64,000 nt of DNA from Grimontia sedimenti (GCF_011045095.1 NZ_JAALDL010000010.1:124001-188000); one strand, 5' to 3'; shown: positions 9,801 through 17,639, counted from the stretch's first letter. Program-made: numbers and translations. Notes: generated by a model not told the origin, from the letters alone.

Positions 9801-9936
9801 ACACAACCGGGCTGTCGATATCTGGGTATTCACGCACCGCGAGTTTGCTGAAAGATACGATACCGAAAACGAGGAGCAGCAGGCTCAGAACAATCGCGAC
9901 AACGGGTCGCTTAACAGAGACATCTGAGAGCCACAT
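6808..9936 (-). CDS. RND efflux pump inner-membrane permease (HAE1 family)
   Basis: A 1042-residue proton-driven drug exporter of the AcrB/HAE1 type, the usual length for the family. It starts MWLSDVSVKRPV, typical of HAE1 permeases. The proton-relay aspartate pair is in transmembrane helix 4, AIGLVVDDAIVVVEN near residue 408. The large periplasmic loops and the repeated second half are present, and the C-terminal TM10-11 part GMVTKNGILIVEFAN is intact. It follows the adaptor gene with no gap (ATG at 9936, adaptor stop at 9937), so translation is probably coupled. It resembles Vibrio Vex/Vme pumps but I cannot say which. No outer-membrane TolC gene is adjacent, so it probably shares a distant one. 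Confidence 0.93.
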   Translation of the reverse strand: MWLSDVSVKRPVVAIVLSLLLLVFGIVSFSKLAVREYPDIDSPVVSVMTRYAGASASIMESQITQVLEDELSGISGIEEITSVSRNGMSRITVEFNIDWNLTEGVSDVRDAVARAQRRLPDEADEPIVSKSNGSGEASIYINLASPEMDRTQLTEYAQRVLEDKFSLLTGVSSVELYGALYKVMYVRLDPVLMAGRGVTTSDITSALRRENLESPGGEIRNDVTKMTVRTERMYQTPEDFDYLVVRTASDGSPIYLKDVADVYIGSQNENATYKNNGVNNLSLGIVPQSDANPLNVAIAVRELVDEFQPFLPEGAKLWVDYDSTVFIERSIDEVYSTLFVTGALVILVLYIFIGQVRATLIPAVTVPVSLISAFIAAYFFGFSINLLTLMALILAIGLVVDDAIVVVENMFHHIEKGETPLVAAFKGTREVGFAVVATTAVLVMVFLPISFMEGMVGKLFTEFSVLLAMSVIFSSIVALTLTPVLGSKILKANVKRGAFNRMVDNFFEKFENGYRAAVTVAVKARFAAPLIILACIGGSAYLMKNLPAQLVPQEDRGVLMAFVKGAEGTAYNRMVGNMEEVERRLMPLVDQGVLTSISMQAPAFGGMAGDQTGFVIMQLEDWNNRDQTAAQVLGEVRKALGGIPDIFVRAFMPGFRGGSSEPVQFILGGPDYQELNKWAQVLLDEAKASPILQGADLDYAETTPELVVSIDRKRAAELGISADEVSNTMEIMLGGKSETTFVDRGEEFDVYLRGDEARFNSKDDISQIYMRTRNGDLVSLDTLAEVEEVASAQTLRHFNKQKSITLKANLGEGYTLGNALDFLDAKAIELLPADITISYAGESAEFKDNQSSILIVFGLALLVAYLVLAAQFESFVNPLVVMLTVPMGIFGGFVGLWLTSQGLNIYSQIGMIMLIGMVTKNGILIVEFANQLRDRGEPFEKAIIDAAVRRLRPIMMTAFTTIIGAIPLIISTGAGYESRVAVGTVIFAGMTFATTVTLFVIPAMYRLLSVKTHSPGYVEAQLNAELEKFKPHRPGHGDFEPH

Positions 9937-11004
9937 TTACTTGCCCTCGCCCTTCGCGGTCAGATCGTTCACTTTGGTGCCGTCACGCATGCTCACCAGA
10001 CCCTGCACGACGATGCGATCGCCAATCTCAAGACCACTTTCGACGGTCACCAGGTTGTCGATACGCGCGCCAAGTTTCACTTCGGTACGGTTCGCGATGC
10101 CTTTGTCATCCACCAGATAAACAAAGCGCTTGGTCCCTGAGTACTCAATAGCCTGCACCGGAATCACCGCGTTGACCGTTGGCGCAAAGCCCATGGTCGC
10201 TTCCATCATCATGCCTGGGCGCAGCAGACGATCGTCATTGTTGATATCGATACGCGCACGCAGATTCAAGGAGTCATTGTTCACGCGGGAGTCGACAGCC
10301 GAGAGCTTGCCTTCAAAGGTTTTGCCTCGCCATGCTTTGGAATTGGCCACCACATCAATATCTTTGCTGAGCTCAGACAGGTATTGCTCAGGCACATTCA
10401 CATCCAATTGCATTTGGGAAAGGTCGTCGAGGTGCAGCAGTGCTTCGCCCACGGACACCAGTTGACCGCGGGTGATATCCACCAGACCGACGGTGCCATT
10501 GAACGGCGCTTTGATGAAACGGTCATCCAGATCGGATTTCGCTGCATCCAAACGTGCTTTGGCAACATCGACGCTGGCTTGTTGGGCATCAAGTTCTGTT
10601 TTGGTCAGCGCACCACGCTTATGAAGTTTGGAGAACTCATTGAGTTTACGCAGTTCGTCTTTATGGAATGCCTGTGCTTCTGCAACAGCGGCTTCAGATT
10701 TGGCAGAGTCCAACGTCAACAGAGGATCGCCTTCTTTCACTTGTTGGCCTGCTTTCACGTAAACCACTTCAATCTTGCCTGCCACTTCAGGGGCAATCAC
10801 GACAGAGTTTTCGGACTTGAGGTTACCAATCAAGGAAAGGCTTCGCGCAACTGGGCGCGATTCAACTTGGGCAGTAGCAACAGCAATAGCGGGTCTCGCA
10901 GGACGCGCTGAAGGTTTGTCCGCGGCTTCACTTTCACCCTGCAAGGCAAAAAAGCCAGCAGCGCCAAGTACAACAACGGCGGCGAAAAGGACTTTATTTT
11001 TCAT
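9937..11004 (-). CDS. RND efflux periplasmic adaptor subunit (membrane fusion protein)
   Basis: About 355 residues: an N-terminal hydrophobic anchor or signal (MKNKVLFAAVVVLGAAGFFAL), a lipoyl-like half (VVIAPEVAGKIEVVYVKAG and GTVGLVDITRG), a coiled-coil hairpin between them, and beta-barrel and membrane-proximal domains. It links the inner-membrane permease to an outer-membrane channel. There is no lipobox cysteine, so anchoring would be by the N-terminal helix. The start is not certain: ATG 11004 gives the standard signal, ATG 11025 adds seven residues, and neither has a strong Shine-Dalgarno sequence. It is the first gene of a two-gene operon with the permease. Confidence 0.9.
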   Translation of the reverse strand: MKNKVLFAAVVVLGAAGFFALQGESEAADKPSARPARPAIAVATAQVESRPVARSLSLIGNLKSENSVVIAPEVAGKIEVVYVKAGQQVKEGDPLLTLDSAKSEAAVAEAQAFHKDELRKLNEFSKLHKRGALTKTELDAQQASVDVAKARLDAAKSDLDDRFIKAPFNGTVGLVDITRGQLVSVGEALLHLDDLSQMQLDVNVPEQYLSELSKDIDVVANSKAWRGKTFEGKLSAVDSRVNNDSLNLRARIDINNDDRLLRPGMMMEATMGFAPTVNAVIPVQAIEYSGTKRFVYLVDDKGIANRTEVKLGARIDNLVTVESGLEIGDRIVVQGLVSMRDGTKVNDLTAKGEGK

Positions 11005-11254
11005 TTTATTAACCGTAAATGACATCTCGCGATAGTCTACTCTATGCCTATCCTGCGTGCGGTAAAGAAATGTAAATCCAACAAAAGATTTACCTGCCAG
11101 CAGTCGGCGCAAAGAGGCGCTCTAGGTTCCATCTGAGTACCCCATAAAACGCAGGTTGGATTCCCAAAACTCGGTAAAATTCCCGGTTTCCTGTCAATCA
11201 GTTGTTTCAACGCCGAAAAAACCAGCAAACGCACAGCATTTTCGAGAAAAGTGC

Positions 11255-11290
11255 TTTACAGACATGCTTCGTTTGATAATATGCGCCCCG
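11255..11290 (+). promoter_or_regulatory. tRNA-Tyr promoter with GC-rich discriminator
   Basis: The -35 TTTACA (11255-11260) and -10 TAATAT (11277-11282) are spaced by 16 bases and followed at once by GCGCCCCG. A GC-rich discriminator of this kind is typical of stringently controlled stable-RNA promoters. Confidence 0.7.
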
Positions 11291-11298
11291 CACAGCGT

Positions 11299-11383
11299 GG
11301 TGGGATTCCCGAGTGGCCAAAGGGATCAGACTGTAAATCTGACGGCTCCGCCTTCGAAGGTTCGAATCCTTCTCCCACCACCA
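11299..11383 (+). tRNA. tRNA-Tyr (GTA), copy 1
   Basis: An 85-base class II tRNA with a 7-bp acceptor stem GGTGGGA/TCCCACC, anticodon GTA in CTGTAAATC, a long variable arm, the TTCGAATC T-loop and an encoded CCA end. It closely resembles E. coli tRNA-Tyr. It is identical to the second copy 66 bases downstream and probably co-transcribed with it. Confidence 0.97.
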
Positions 11384-11449
11384 CTTACTGCGCTTCATCG
11401 CGATGTTCATTTGATTTCCGCGGTGCAGCATACAACTAGAATAACTCGT

Positions 11450-11534
11450 GGTGGGATTCCCGAGTGGCCAAAGGGATCAGACTGTAAATCTGACGGCTCC
11501 GCCTTCGAAGGTTCGAATCCTTCTCCCACCACCA
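11450..11534 (+). tRNA. tRNA-Tyr (GTA), copy 2
   Basis: This copy is identical base for base to the first tRNA-Tyr, including the encoded CCA. It has no promoter of its own in the 66-base spacer and is followed within seven bases by a strong terminator, so the pair forms one transcription unit. Confidence 0.97.
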
Positions 11535-11540
11535 TCATTA

Positions 11541-11569
11541 AAAAAGCCAGCTCATCGAGCTGGCTTTTT
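11541..11569. terminator. bidirectional terminator between tRNA-Tyr genes and yqjG
   Basis: A perfect stem AGCCAGCTC/GAGCTGGCT with a three-base loop is flanked by A5 and T5 runs. It serves the tRNA operon on the plus strand and yqjG on the minus strand. Confidence 0.88.
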
Positions 11570-11582
11570 GCTTTCCTGCGAA

Positions 11583-12545
11583 CTAAACGCTTTCGCGACC
11601 ATGCGGAGCCATTAAATCCTGCTCCGGGCCTTTGGGCACAACACGGGTTGGGTTGATGTTGGCATGGCTGTAATAGTAGTGACGTTTGATGTGGTACATA
11701 TCCACTGTCTCTGCCACACCCGCGACCTGATATAACTCTTTCAGATAACCGAAGATGTGCTCATATTGGGCTATCTGCTGGCGGTTACATTTGAAATGCC
11801 CCACGTACACAGGGTCAAAACGCACCAGCGTGGTAAAGGCGCGCCAGTCTGCTTCAGTGATTTGATCGCCTGCCAAGTAACGGCTGGTCGCCAAATGCGC
11901 ATCCAATTTGTCCAAAGCAGCAAAAAGATTGTCGAATGCTTCTTCATAGGCTTCTTGCGTGGTCGCAAAACCGCAGCGGTACACGCCGTTGTTGATGTTT
12001 GGATAAACATAATCGTTCCACTCATCAATCACACTGCGCAGTGCTTCTGGGTAAAAATCTTCCGTGTTACCTGTCACCTCGTTGAACGCGGTGTTAAACA
12101 TGCGGATGATTTCAGACGATTCGTTGCTGACAATGGTTTCGGTTTTCTTATCCCACAGCACTGGCACGGTCACGCGTCCGGTGTAATCTGATTTTGCTTT
12201 GGTATAAACCTGATGCATGTAGTTGAAACCGAACAGTGGCTCTGCCTCATCAAACTGCCAGCCTTTCTCCATCATGTCAGGACTCACCACAGAGACGGTA
12301 ATGTGCTCTTCAAGGCCTTTCAGTTTACGGAAAATCAGGGTGCGGTGTGCCCATGGACACGCGAGCGATACGTACAAATGATAACGGCCAGATTCCGCCT
12401 TAAAACCGCTCTCACCCGTTGGACCCGCTTCGCCCGTTGCCGTTACCCAGGAACGGAATCCTGCGTCTTCACGAACGAATTTCCCGCCAGATGATTTGGT
12501 GTCATACCAGACGTCATGCCAAACGCCTTCCACTAATTTGCCCAT
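11583..12545 (-). CDS. yqjG: glutathionyl-hydroquinone reductase YqjG (Xi-class GST)
   Basis: A 320-residue Xi-class glutathione transferase that reduces glutathionyl-hydroquinones. The catalytic cysteine is C63 in LACPWAHR of the N-terminal thioredoxin-fold domain, and the motif EGVWHDVWYDT opens the protein as in E. coli YqjG. A C-terminal helical GST domain follows (ITEADWRAFTTLVRFDPVY). I start at the ATG at 12545 because AAGGAG lies seven bases before it; a TTG two codons upstream is too close to that site. It is a single gene. Confidence 0.93.
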   Translation of the reverse strand: MGKLVEGVWHDVWYDTKSSGGKFVREDAGFRSWVTATGEAGPTGESGFKAESGRYHLYVSLACPWAHRTLIFRKLKGLEEHITVSVVSPDMMEKGWQFDEAEPLFGFNYMHQVYTKAKSDYTGRVTVPVLWDKKTETIVSNESSEIIRMFNTAFNEVTGNTEDFYPEALRSVIDEWNDYVYPNINNGVYRCGFATTQEAYEEAFDNLFAALDKLDAHLATSRYLAGDQITEADWRAFTTLVRFDPVYVGHFKCNRQQIAQYEHIFGYLKELYQVAGVAETVDMYHIKRHYYYSHANINPTRVVPKGPEQDLMAPHGRESV

Positions 12546-12688
12546 ATCCAATCTCCTTGTTTTGTTGAAAAGAGTATATGAGAAGGATGAGGAGATGTCG
12601 GTAGGAGGGTTTTGTCAGAGTCGTTCGAATATTTGGAACAAGAGTAAGATGACCCCGGCGATGACGCTGCCGGGATCAGGGGGAGAGG

Positions 12689-13120
12689 TTAAGATTTACC
12701 GCCCAGCATGTAGATGCTGAAGCTAATATCCAGAGCGGTACTTCCGTCAGGGAAGGTTTCGTGGATCAGAATATCTTCCCCTTCAATTTTGAACCTTACC
12801 GTGGGATCCTGAGCCTGATCTCGCCAGCGGCCATCTTTGCCCTGTGCCCACACGGCTCGGGTTTTATCGACCTTACAGCGGTAATGCCAGCGCTTGCCAT
12901 CATCCGGCCGCTTATAGGAGATATGGAACACTTCCAGCTCCGTCTCTGGTTCGATTTCTTTTTTATCAACCATCATGATAGAAGGACTTTTTCCTTTGAT
13001 AGCGGCCAAGCTCGCCCGACAGATTTGTTCTTGTGTGAAATCGCCGTACTCGCTGCACCCCGCAACCAAGGTTATTGTCAGTGAAGCCACTGAAAGTTTC
13101 ATTAATGAAACCACATTCAT
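12689..13120 (-). CDS. small lipoprotein of unknown function
   Basis: A 143-residue protein that I do not recognise. It begins MNVVSLMKLSVASLTITL and has a lipobox LVAGC, so it should be lipidated and exported. The start at 13120 is supported by GGGAG nine bases upstream; the possible N-terminal extension lacks a signal sequence at its end. The mature part is hydrophilic, with a pattern (HISYKRP, HYRCKVD, RTRAVW-like) suggesting a small beta-rich domain. It has one extra cysteine near the N terminus and one in HYRCKVD, perhaps forming a disulfide. Neighbours are unrelated. Confidence 0.65.
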   Translation of the reverse strand: MNVVSLMKLSVASLTITLVAGCSEYGDFTQEQICRASLAAIKGKSPSIMMVDKKEIEPETELEVFHISYKRPDDGKRWHYRCKVDKTRAVWAQGKDGRWRDQAQDPTVRFKIEGEDILIHETFPDGSTALDISFSIYMLGGKS

Positions 13121-13330
13121 AAGTTCGCGCTCCCTTCGCTCAAAAAACGATAACACCTTGAGTGTCCGAAGATTCTTTTCTTTACAAGCATAGTTGCAAT
13201 AAAAAGAAGCTGCTTTACGAATGGGACGAACTTGCATCGATAGTAAGACACTAATGTTCTGCGAGCTGTAGTAATTTCAGATAAACTGGGCACACCTCAA
13301 TGGACTTCAGACAAAGAGAAGTAAATCAGC

Positions 13331-14137
13331 ATGAAAGTCATTTCTTTTAATATCAATGGATTGCGCGCCCGCCTTCACCAACTTCAGGCACTGATTGAAA
13401 AGCATCAACCGGACGTTATCGGCCTGCAGGAAATCAAGGTTCATGATGAAGCTTTTCCTGTCGAAGACGTCGAAGCGATGGGCTATAAAGTCTATTTCCA
13501 TGGTCAAAAGGCGCATTACGGGGTTGCAATGCTATGCAAACAAGAGCCAGTAAAAGTACAAAAAGGCTTCCCGACCGACGAGGAAGACGCGCAACGCCGT
13601 ATGATCATGGCAACCTTTAAACAAGACGATGGCAGTGAAGTGACGGTGCTGAATGGCTACTTCCCGCAAGGTGAAAACATCGCCCACGAAACCAAGTACC
13701 CTGCCAAACGTAAGTTCTACCAAGATTTGATGACTTACCTCAACACCTCGCACAACAATGACGAGAAACTGATTGTGATGGGTGATATCAACATCAGCCC
13801 GATTGATTTGGATATCGGTATTGGTGAAGTGAACCGTAAGCGCTGGCTGAAAACCGGTAAGTGTTCCTTCCAGCCGGAAGAACGCGAAATGCTGGCAACA
13901 TTGATGAACTGGGGCTTTGTGGACACCTTCCGCCAGCAGTTCCCTGATGCCGACGACAAGTTCTCGTGGTTCGATTACCGCTCCCGCGGCTTTGACGACA
14001 ACCGCGGCCTGCGCATCGACGTGATTCTGGCAACGCCTTCACTGGCAGCAGACTGCATTGATACGGGTATTGATTACGAACTCCGTGGTATTGAAAAACC
14101 TTCCGACCACGCGCCGATATGGGCGGAGTTTAAGTAG
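13331..14137 (+). CDS. xthA: exodeoxyribonuclease III XthA
   Basis: A 268-residue AP endonuclease/3'-5' exonuclease of base-excision repair, the same length as E. coli ExoIII. The metal ligand E34 is in GLQEIK, the catalytic Asp and Asn are in GDINISP, and the catalytic histidine is in SDHAPIW at the C terminus. The start [18 protein letters not shown] is the canonical one. It is monocistronic and ends in a terminator flanked by CCTAGG repeat units. Confidence 0.97.
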   Translation: MKVISFNINGLRARLHQLQALIEKHQPDVIGLQEIKVHDEAFPVEDVEAMGYKVYFHGQKAHYGVAMLCKQEPVKVQKGFPTDEEDAQRRMIMATFKQDDGSEVTVLNGYFPQGENIAHETKYPAKRKFYQDLMTYLNTSHNNDEKLIVMGDINISPIDLDIGIGEVNRKRWLKTGKCSFQPEEREMLATLMNWGFVDTFRQQFPDADDKFSWFDYRSRGFDDNRGLRIDVILATPSLAADCIDTGIDYELRGIEKPSDHAPIWAEFK

Positions 14138-14139
14138 GA

Positions 14140-14180
14140 TAGAAGGGCCTAGGAAGAGAAGGTCCTAGGCCCTAGGGAAG
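14140..14180. repeat. CCTAGG repeat cluster, left arm
   Basis: Degenerate tandem units of about 16 bases, AGAAGGGCCTAGGA, then AGAGAAGGTCCTAGGC, then a partial CCTAGGGAAGAGCC, follow the xthA stop. They are in the opposite orientation to the pair at 14238-14269. Confidence 0.6.
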
Positions 14181-14197
14181 AGCCAAAGCCCAAAAAG

Positions 14198-14225
14198 AAA
14201 AACCGCCATTCATTGGCGGTTTTTT
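14198..14225. terminator. bidirectional terminator between xthA and the amino-acid ABC operon
   Basis: The stem ACCGCCA/TGGCGGT, with flanking A4 and T6 runs, lies between two convergent genes. Confidence 0.85.
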
Positions 14226-14237
14226 GTATCTTGCTTT

Positions 14238-14269
14238 TCCTAGGATCTGCTCTTCCTAGAACCTGCTCT
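14238..14269. repeat. CCTAGG repeat cluster, right arm (two tandem 16-base units)
   Basis: TCCTAGGATCTGCTCT and TCCTAGAACCTGCTCT are adjacent and agree at 14 of 16 positions. The second unit reaches the stop codon of the convergent permease gene. Confidence 0.65.
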
Positions 14270-14991
14270 TAAGACTCCAACGGTCTCAAATGTCTGTGCC
14301 AGCGGTGTTCTAGTCGCTTAAAGCCGTAAACAATAGCGAAGGTCAGACACAGGTAGATAGCCGCCACAAACAGGAAGGCATCAAATGGCGCGTAGAAACG
14401 TGCGTAGATGTCCCTTGCTGCGCCTGTAAGGTCGATGATGGTCACGACCGACGCAATAGAGCTTGCATGCAGCATGAAGATAACTTCGTTGCTGTATGCG
14501 GGCAGTGCGCGACGGAATGATGATGGCAAGATGATGCGGCGCAGAATCGTAAAGCGGGACATGCCGTAAGCCTTGCCTGCTTCGATTTCACCTGCAGGTG
14601 TTGCCACCATGGCACCACGGAGGATTTCCGTTGTGTATGCGGCCGTGTTCAACACAAAAGCAAACAGACATGGATAGAAAGCATCTTCGACAACTGCCCA
14701 GAACATACTTTGTTGAATGCCTTCAATGGTCGCCACACCGTAATAAATCAGATAAAGCTGGATAAGCAGCGGCGTGCCACGGAAGATGTAAACGTAAATC
14801 CACACTGGACGGTTAATCCAAGGGTTCTTTGAGGTTCTCGCAACCGCCAATGGTACGGACAGGATAAGACCAAGCACCAGCGACAGAAACACCAGTTGAA
14901 CAGTGACCGTCAAACCACTCCAGTAGTGGAGAATGGTGGTCGAGGTGAAAATCTCGTTTTGGTCGAGGTAAGCATAAATTGATTCTAACAT
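14269..14991 (-). CDS. basic amino-acid ABC transporter permease, HisM/ArtM type
   Basis: A 240-residue inner-membrane permease of the polar amino-acid uptake family. The EAA-type loop reads EIEAGKAYGMSRFTILRRIILPS, broken here only to show its parts: EIEAGKAYGM and RIILPS. The protein has about five transmembrane helices and the conserved IFRGTPLLIQL after TM2. Its sequence is closest in feel to HisM. It is the last gene of the unit (ATPase, binding protein, HisQ-like, HisM-like). The start has AAGGAG upstream. Confidence 0.88.
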   Translation of the reverse strand: MLESIYAYLDQNEIFTSTTILHYWSGLTVTVQLVFLSLVLGLILSVPLAVARTSKNPWINRPVWIYVYIFRGTPLLIQLYLIYYGVATIEGIQQSMFWAVVEDAFYPCLFAFVLNTAAYTTEILRGAMVATPAGEIEAGKAYGMSRFTILRRIILPSSFRRALPAYSNEVIFMLHASSIASVVTIIDLTGAARDIYARFYAPFDAFLFVAAIYLCLTFAIVYGFKRLEHRWHRHLRPLES

Positions 14992-15002
14992 TCCGTGTCT
15001 CC

Positions 15003-15704
15003 TTAGCCTCTTACTACACCGGCACTGAACTTACGCTCCAAGCGCTTGAGTCCAAGCTCAGAGATGGAGGTGATCAGCAGGTAGACCAATGCTACCGGAA
15101 TAAAGAATTTGAACGGTTCGTTCACCGCACCTGCCGCTTCTTTGGCAAGGCGCGTCATGTCCGCCAGACCAATGACTGACACCAGTGCCGTCGTCTTCAC
15201 CAACACCAGCCAGTTGTTACCAATACCAGGCAACGCATGACGCATCATTTGCGGGAACATAATGCGACGGAAGATCATCCAAGGGCTCATGCCATACGCT
15301 GTGCCTGCTTCCAACTGGCCACGGTCGACCGCCAGAAATGCACCGCGGAAGGTTTCAGCCATGTAGGCACCGAAGATAAAGCCAATAGTAGAAACACCGG
15401 CTGTGAACTCATCGATATTGATGAACATATCGATGTCATATTTTTCGTAGAGCCAGTCAGAGAAGTTGTTCATCATGATTTGTGCGCCGAAGAAAATCAG
15501 CAGCATCAACACCAGATCGGGCACACCCCGGACCACGGTGGAATAGACCGTTGCCACGCCGCGGGCAAAACGGTTCTTAGAAAGTCGTGCCAATGCGGTT
15601 ACTAATCCCAGTAACACCGCAATCACAGCAGAAAGCACCGCCAACTCGACGGTTAATATTGCGCCCATGAAAATGGAAGGGCCATAACCATGCAGATCTA
15701 ACAT
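15003..15704 (-). CDS. basic amino-acid ABC transporter permease, HisQ/ArtQ type
   Basis: A 233-residue permease that would pair with the HisM-type subunit. It carries VRGVPDLVLMLLIFFGAQI and the EAA loop QLEAGTAYGM followed by RRIMFPQMM, both close to HisQ. I use the ATG at 15704, five bases after a strong AGGAGG; a GTG five codons upstream overlaps that site. Twelve bases separate it from the next permease. It is cut off from the binding-protein gene by a hairpin and an ERIC element, which may lower its expression relative to that protein. Confidence 0.88.
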   Translation of the reverse strand: MLDLHGYGPSIFMGAILTVELAVLSAVIAVLLGLVTALARLSKNRFARGVATVYSTVVRGVPDLVLMLLIFFGAQIMMNNFSDWLYEKYDIDMFINIDEFTAGVSTIGFIFGAYMAETFRGAFLAVDRGQLEAGTAYGMSPWMIFRRIMFPQMMRHALPGIGNNWLVLVKTTALVSVIGLADMTRLAKEAAGAVNEPFKFFIPVALVYLLITSISELGLKRLERKFSAGVVRG

Positions 15705-15781
15705 CCTTTCCTCCTGCACGAATAAACCGATAGCGAAACTACCGCTTTATGGATCTTGTATTCAGTTTTCGCTTATCAGTC

Positions 15782-15804
15782 AAAAGGGAGCGAATCCCGC
15801 TCCC
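15782..15804 (-). terminator. attenuator-like terminator between binding protein and permease genes
   Basis: On the minus strand, GGGAGCG/CGCTCCC with a five-base loop is followed by TTTTG. It lies inside the transport operon, after the binding-protein gene and before the permeases. Partial termination here would give more binding protein than permease, a common arrangement. Confidence 0.6.
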
Positions 15805-15881
15805 CCTAGAGCTTTATCAGCCCCCTAAATCAGAAGGCTGATGAATCTGCCATGCATTGCCATATAGGCCTAGCAGAGTTC

Positions 15882-16003
15882 CTGCAAAGTAGTTGGAGCT
15901 AGAGCAAGGCGCCGAGCACGTGAATCCCCATGAGCATAGGTTTCCTATGTGCTTGGGGTGAGCGCGCGCAAGCAACGCAGCTATCGCTCCAACTAAGAAG
16001 CAG
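15882..16003. repeat. ERIC (enterobacterial repetitive intergenic consensus) element
   Basis: A 122-base imperfect palindrome. The outer arms are TAGTTGGAGC (15890-15899) and GCTCCAACTA (15986-15995), with CTGC/GCAG beyond. The core contains GTGAATCCCC and CTTGGGGTGAGCG, the two conserved ERIC primer regions, around a central inverted repeat GCATAGG/CCTATGTGC. It lies between the binding-protein and permease genes and would be transcribed as a long hairpin. Confidence 0.85.
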
Positions 16004-16005
16004 AT

Positions 16006-16770
16006 TTACATTTTGATATCGTAAGCAAAGTACTTCTTACGAATCTCGTCATACGTACCGTTCGCTTTCACCTGAGACAGAGACTTGTTGAAGATCGCTG
16101 CCAGGTCTTTATCACGCTTACGGAATGCCGCCGCTACACCGTTACCCAGCTGAACGTTATCGCCCACTGCTTCGAAGGTGTCACCGTCTTTACCGCCTAG
16201 GATTGAAGATTCGCCTACTGGGAAGTCAATCAGTACGATATCCAGACGACCACCTTGCAGATCCAGTACCAGATCATCACCTGTGGTGTAGCGCTTAACT
16301 TCTGCTACTTTGCCGAACGTGTCAGTCGCGTAGTTGTCTTGGATGGTACCGCGCTGAACACCGATACGCTTTCCTTTCAGAGAATCAACATCGGCTGGGT
16401 TAAGGCCTGAGCCTTTTGGTGCGAAGAAACCGCTTGGGGTGTTGTAGTAAGGTTCTGAGAACAATACCTGCTTAGCGCGCTCTTCAGTGATCGACATTGA
16501 TGAGAAGATCACGTCATATTTACGCGCTTGCAGACCAGGAATGATGCCATCCCATGCTTGGATAACCCAGCTACAGTTCAGTTTTGCGTTTTCACATACA
16601 GCGTTACCCAGATCCACTTCGAAACCAGTCAGGGTGCCGTCTGGTGCTTTGTATTCGAATGGTTCATAAGGTACATCTACAGCGATGCGAACGTCTGTCC
16701 AATCTTTTGCCTGAACAGCTGTCGCGCCCAGTGCAGCTGTCACTGCAGCAGCAACTAACCATTTTTTCAT
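16006..16770 (-). CDS. basic amino-acid ABC transporter substrate-binding protein, HisJ/ArgT type
   Basis: A 254-residue periplasmic binding protein of solute-binding family 3. The signal peptide is MKKWLVAAAVTAALGATAVQA. FEVDLGNAVCENAKLNC contains the disulfide pair found in HisJ and LAO proteins, and IGVQRGTIQDNY is the conserved ligand loop. Family and disulfide suggest arginine, lysine, ornithine or histidine as ligand; I cannot choose among these. It is the second gene of the transporter unit, 98 bases after the ATPase, with AAGGAGAC before its start. Confidence 0.88.
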   Translation of the reverse strand: MKKWLVAAAVTAALGATAVQAKDWTDVRIAVDVPYEPFEYKAPDGTLTGFEVDLGNAVCENAKLNCSWVIQAWDGIIPGLQARKYDVIFSSMSITEERAKQVLFSEPYYNTPSGFFAPKGSGLNPADVDSLKGKRIGVQRGTIQDNYATDTFGKVAEVKRYTTGDDLVLDLQGGRLDIVLIDFPVGESSILGGKDGDTFEAVGDNVQLGNGVAAAFRKRDKDLAAIFNKSLSQVKANGTYDEIRKKYFAYDIKM

Positions 16771-16868
16771 CTTTCTGTCTCCTTATGGATATATTGTCCA
16801 GATGGCGATACTCCTTTGCCATCTGCCGTATGCGTTTACCGCGTCGGGACTTTCTTATTTCAGAACTA

Positions 16869-17639
16869 TCAGTAAATCGAAGAGATAAATTGCTGTAATC
16901 GCTCCGATTCAGGATTAGTAAATAGCTTAGCTGGGTCGCCCTGCTCTTCCACCAATCCTTGATGTAAGAACATCACATGGTTGGAAACGTCACGTGCGAA
17001 GGCCATTTCATGGGTCACGACCAGCATGGTACGACCTTCTTCCGCCAGGATTTTCATGACGTTGAGCACTTCACCCACCAATTCTGGGTCAAGGGCTGAG
17101 GTAGGTTCATCGAACAACAGCACTTCAGGCTCGACCGCAAGCGCTCGGGCAATCGCAGCGCGCTGCTGCTGACCACCGGAAAGGTGTCCTGGGTAGTAAT
17201 CACGACGTTCCCACAAACCTACACGCTGCAGGAAGGCTTCTGCGCGTTCCAACGCTTCTGCCTTTGGTACGCCCAAAACATGGATAGGTGCTTCAATCAC
17301 GTTTTCCAGCACTGTCATGTGAGACCACAGGTTGAAGCCCTGGAATACCATCGCCAGACGAGAACGAATGCGTTGAACTTGTTTTTCGCTAACGGGTACG
17401 GCTTCGCCATGGCGACCGTTTTTCATTTCGATAAGTTCGCCGTTCACCCAGATTTCACCTGCGGTTGGTGTTTCCAGCAAGTTGATGCAGCGAAGGAAGG
17501 TACTTTTACCTGAACCGGATGATCCGATGATAGAGATGACATCGCCACGGTGTGCGTCCAGTGAAATCCCTTTTAATACTTCGTGTTGACCAAAGGTCTT
17601 GTGAAGGTCTTTGACTTGTAGCGCTACTGCTTCCGTCAT
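16869..17639 (-). CDS. basic amino-acid ABC transporter ATP-binding protein, HisP/ArtP type
   Basis: A 256-residue ATPase of the polar amino-acid uptake family. Walker A is GSSGSGKST, the signature is LSGGQQQR, Walker B is VLLFDEPTSALDPELVGEVL, and the H-loop is VVTHEMAFA. VFQGFNLWSHMTVLENVIEAP in the Q-loop region closely follows HisP. I start at ATG 17639, eight bases after AGGAG; longer in-frame extensions have no coding character. It is the first gene of the unit. Together the four genes form a complete importer for basic amino acids. Confidence 0.9.
   Translation of the reverse strand: MTEAVALQVKDLHKTFGQHEVLKGISLDAHRGDVISIIGSSGSGKSTFLRCINLLETPTAGEIWVNGELIEMKNGRHGEAVPVSEKQVQRIRSRLAMVFQGFNLWSHMTVLENVIEAPIHVLGVPKAEALERAEAFLQRVGLWERRDYYPGHLSGGQQQRAAIARALAVEPEVLLFDEPTSALDPELVGEVLNVMKILAEEGRTMLVVTHEMAFARDVSNHVMFLHQGLVEEQGDPAKLFTNPESERLQQFISSIY

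Noticed and set aside
11299-11534. Phage or island attachment site at the tRNA-Tyr genes
   Set aside because: No integrase or partial tRNA duplicate is adjacent; the repeat is simply the second tRNA gene.
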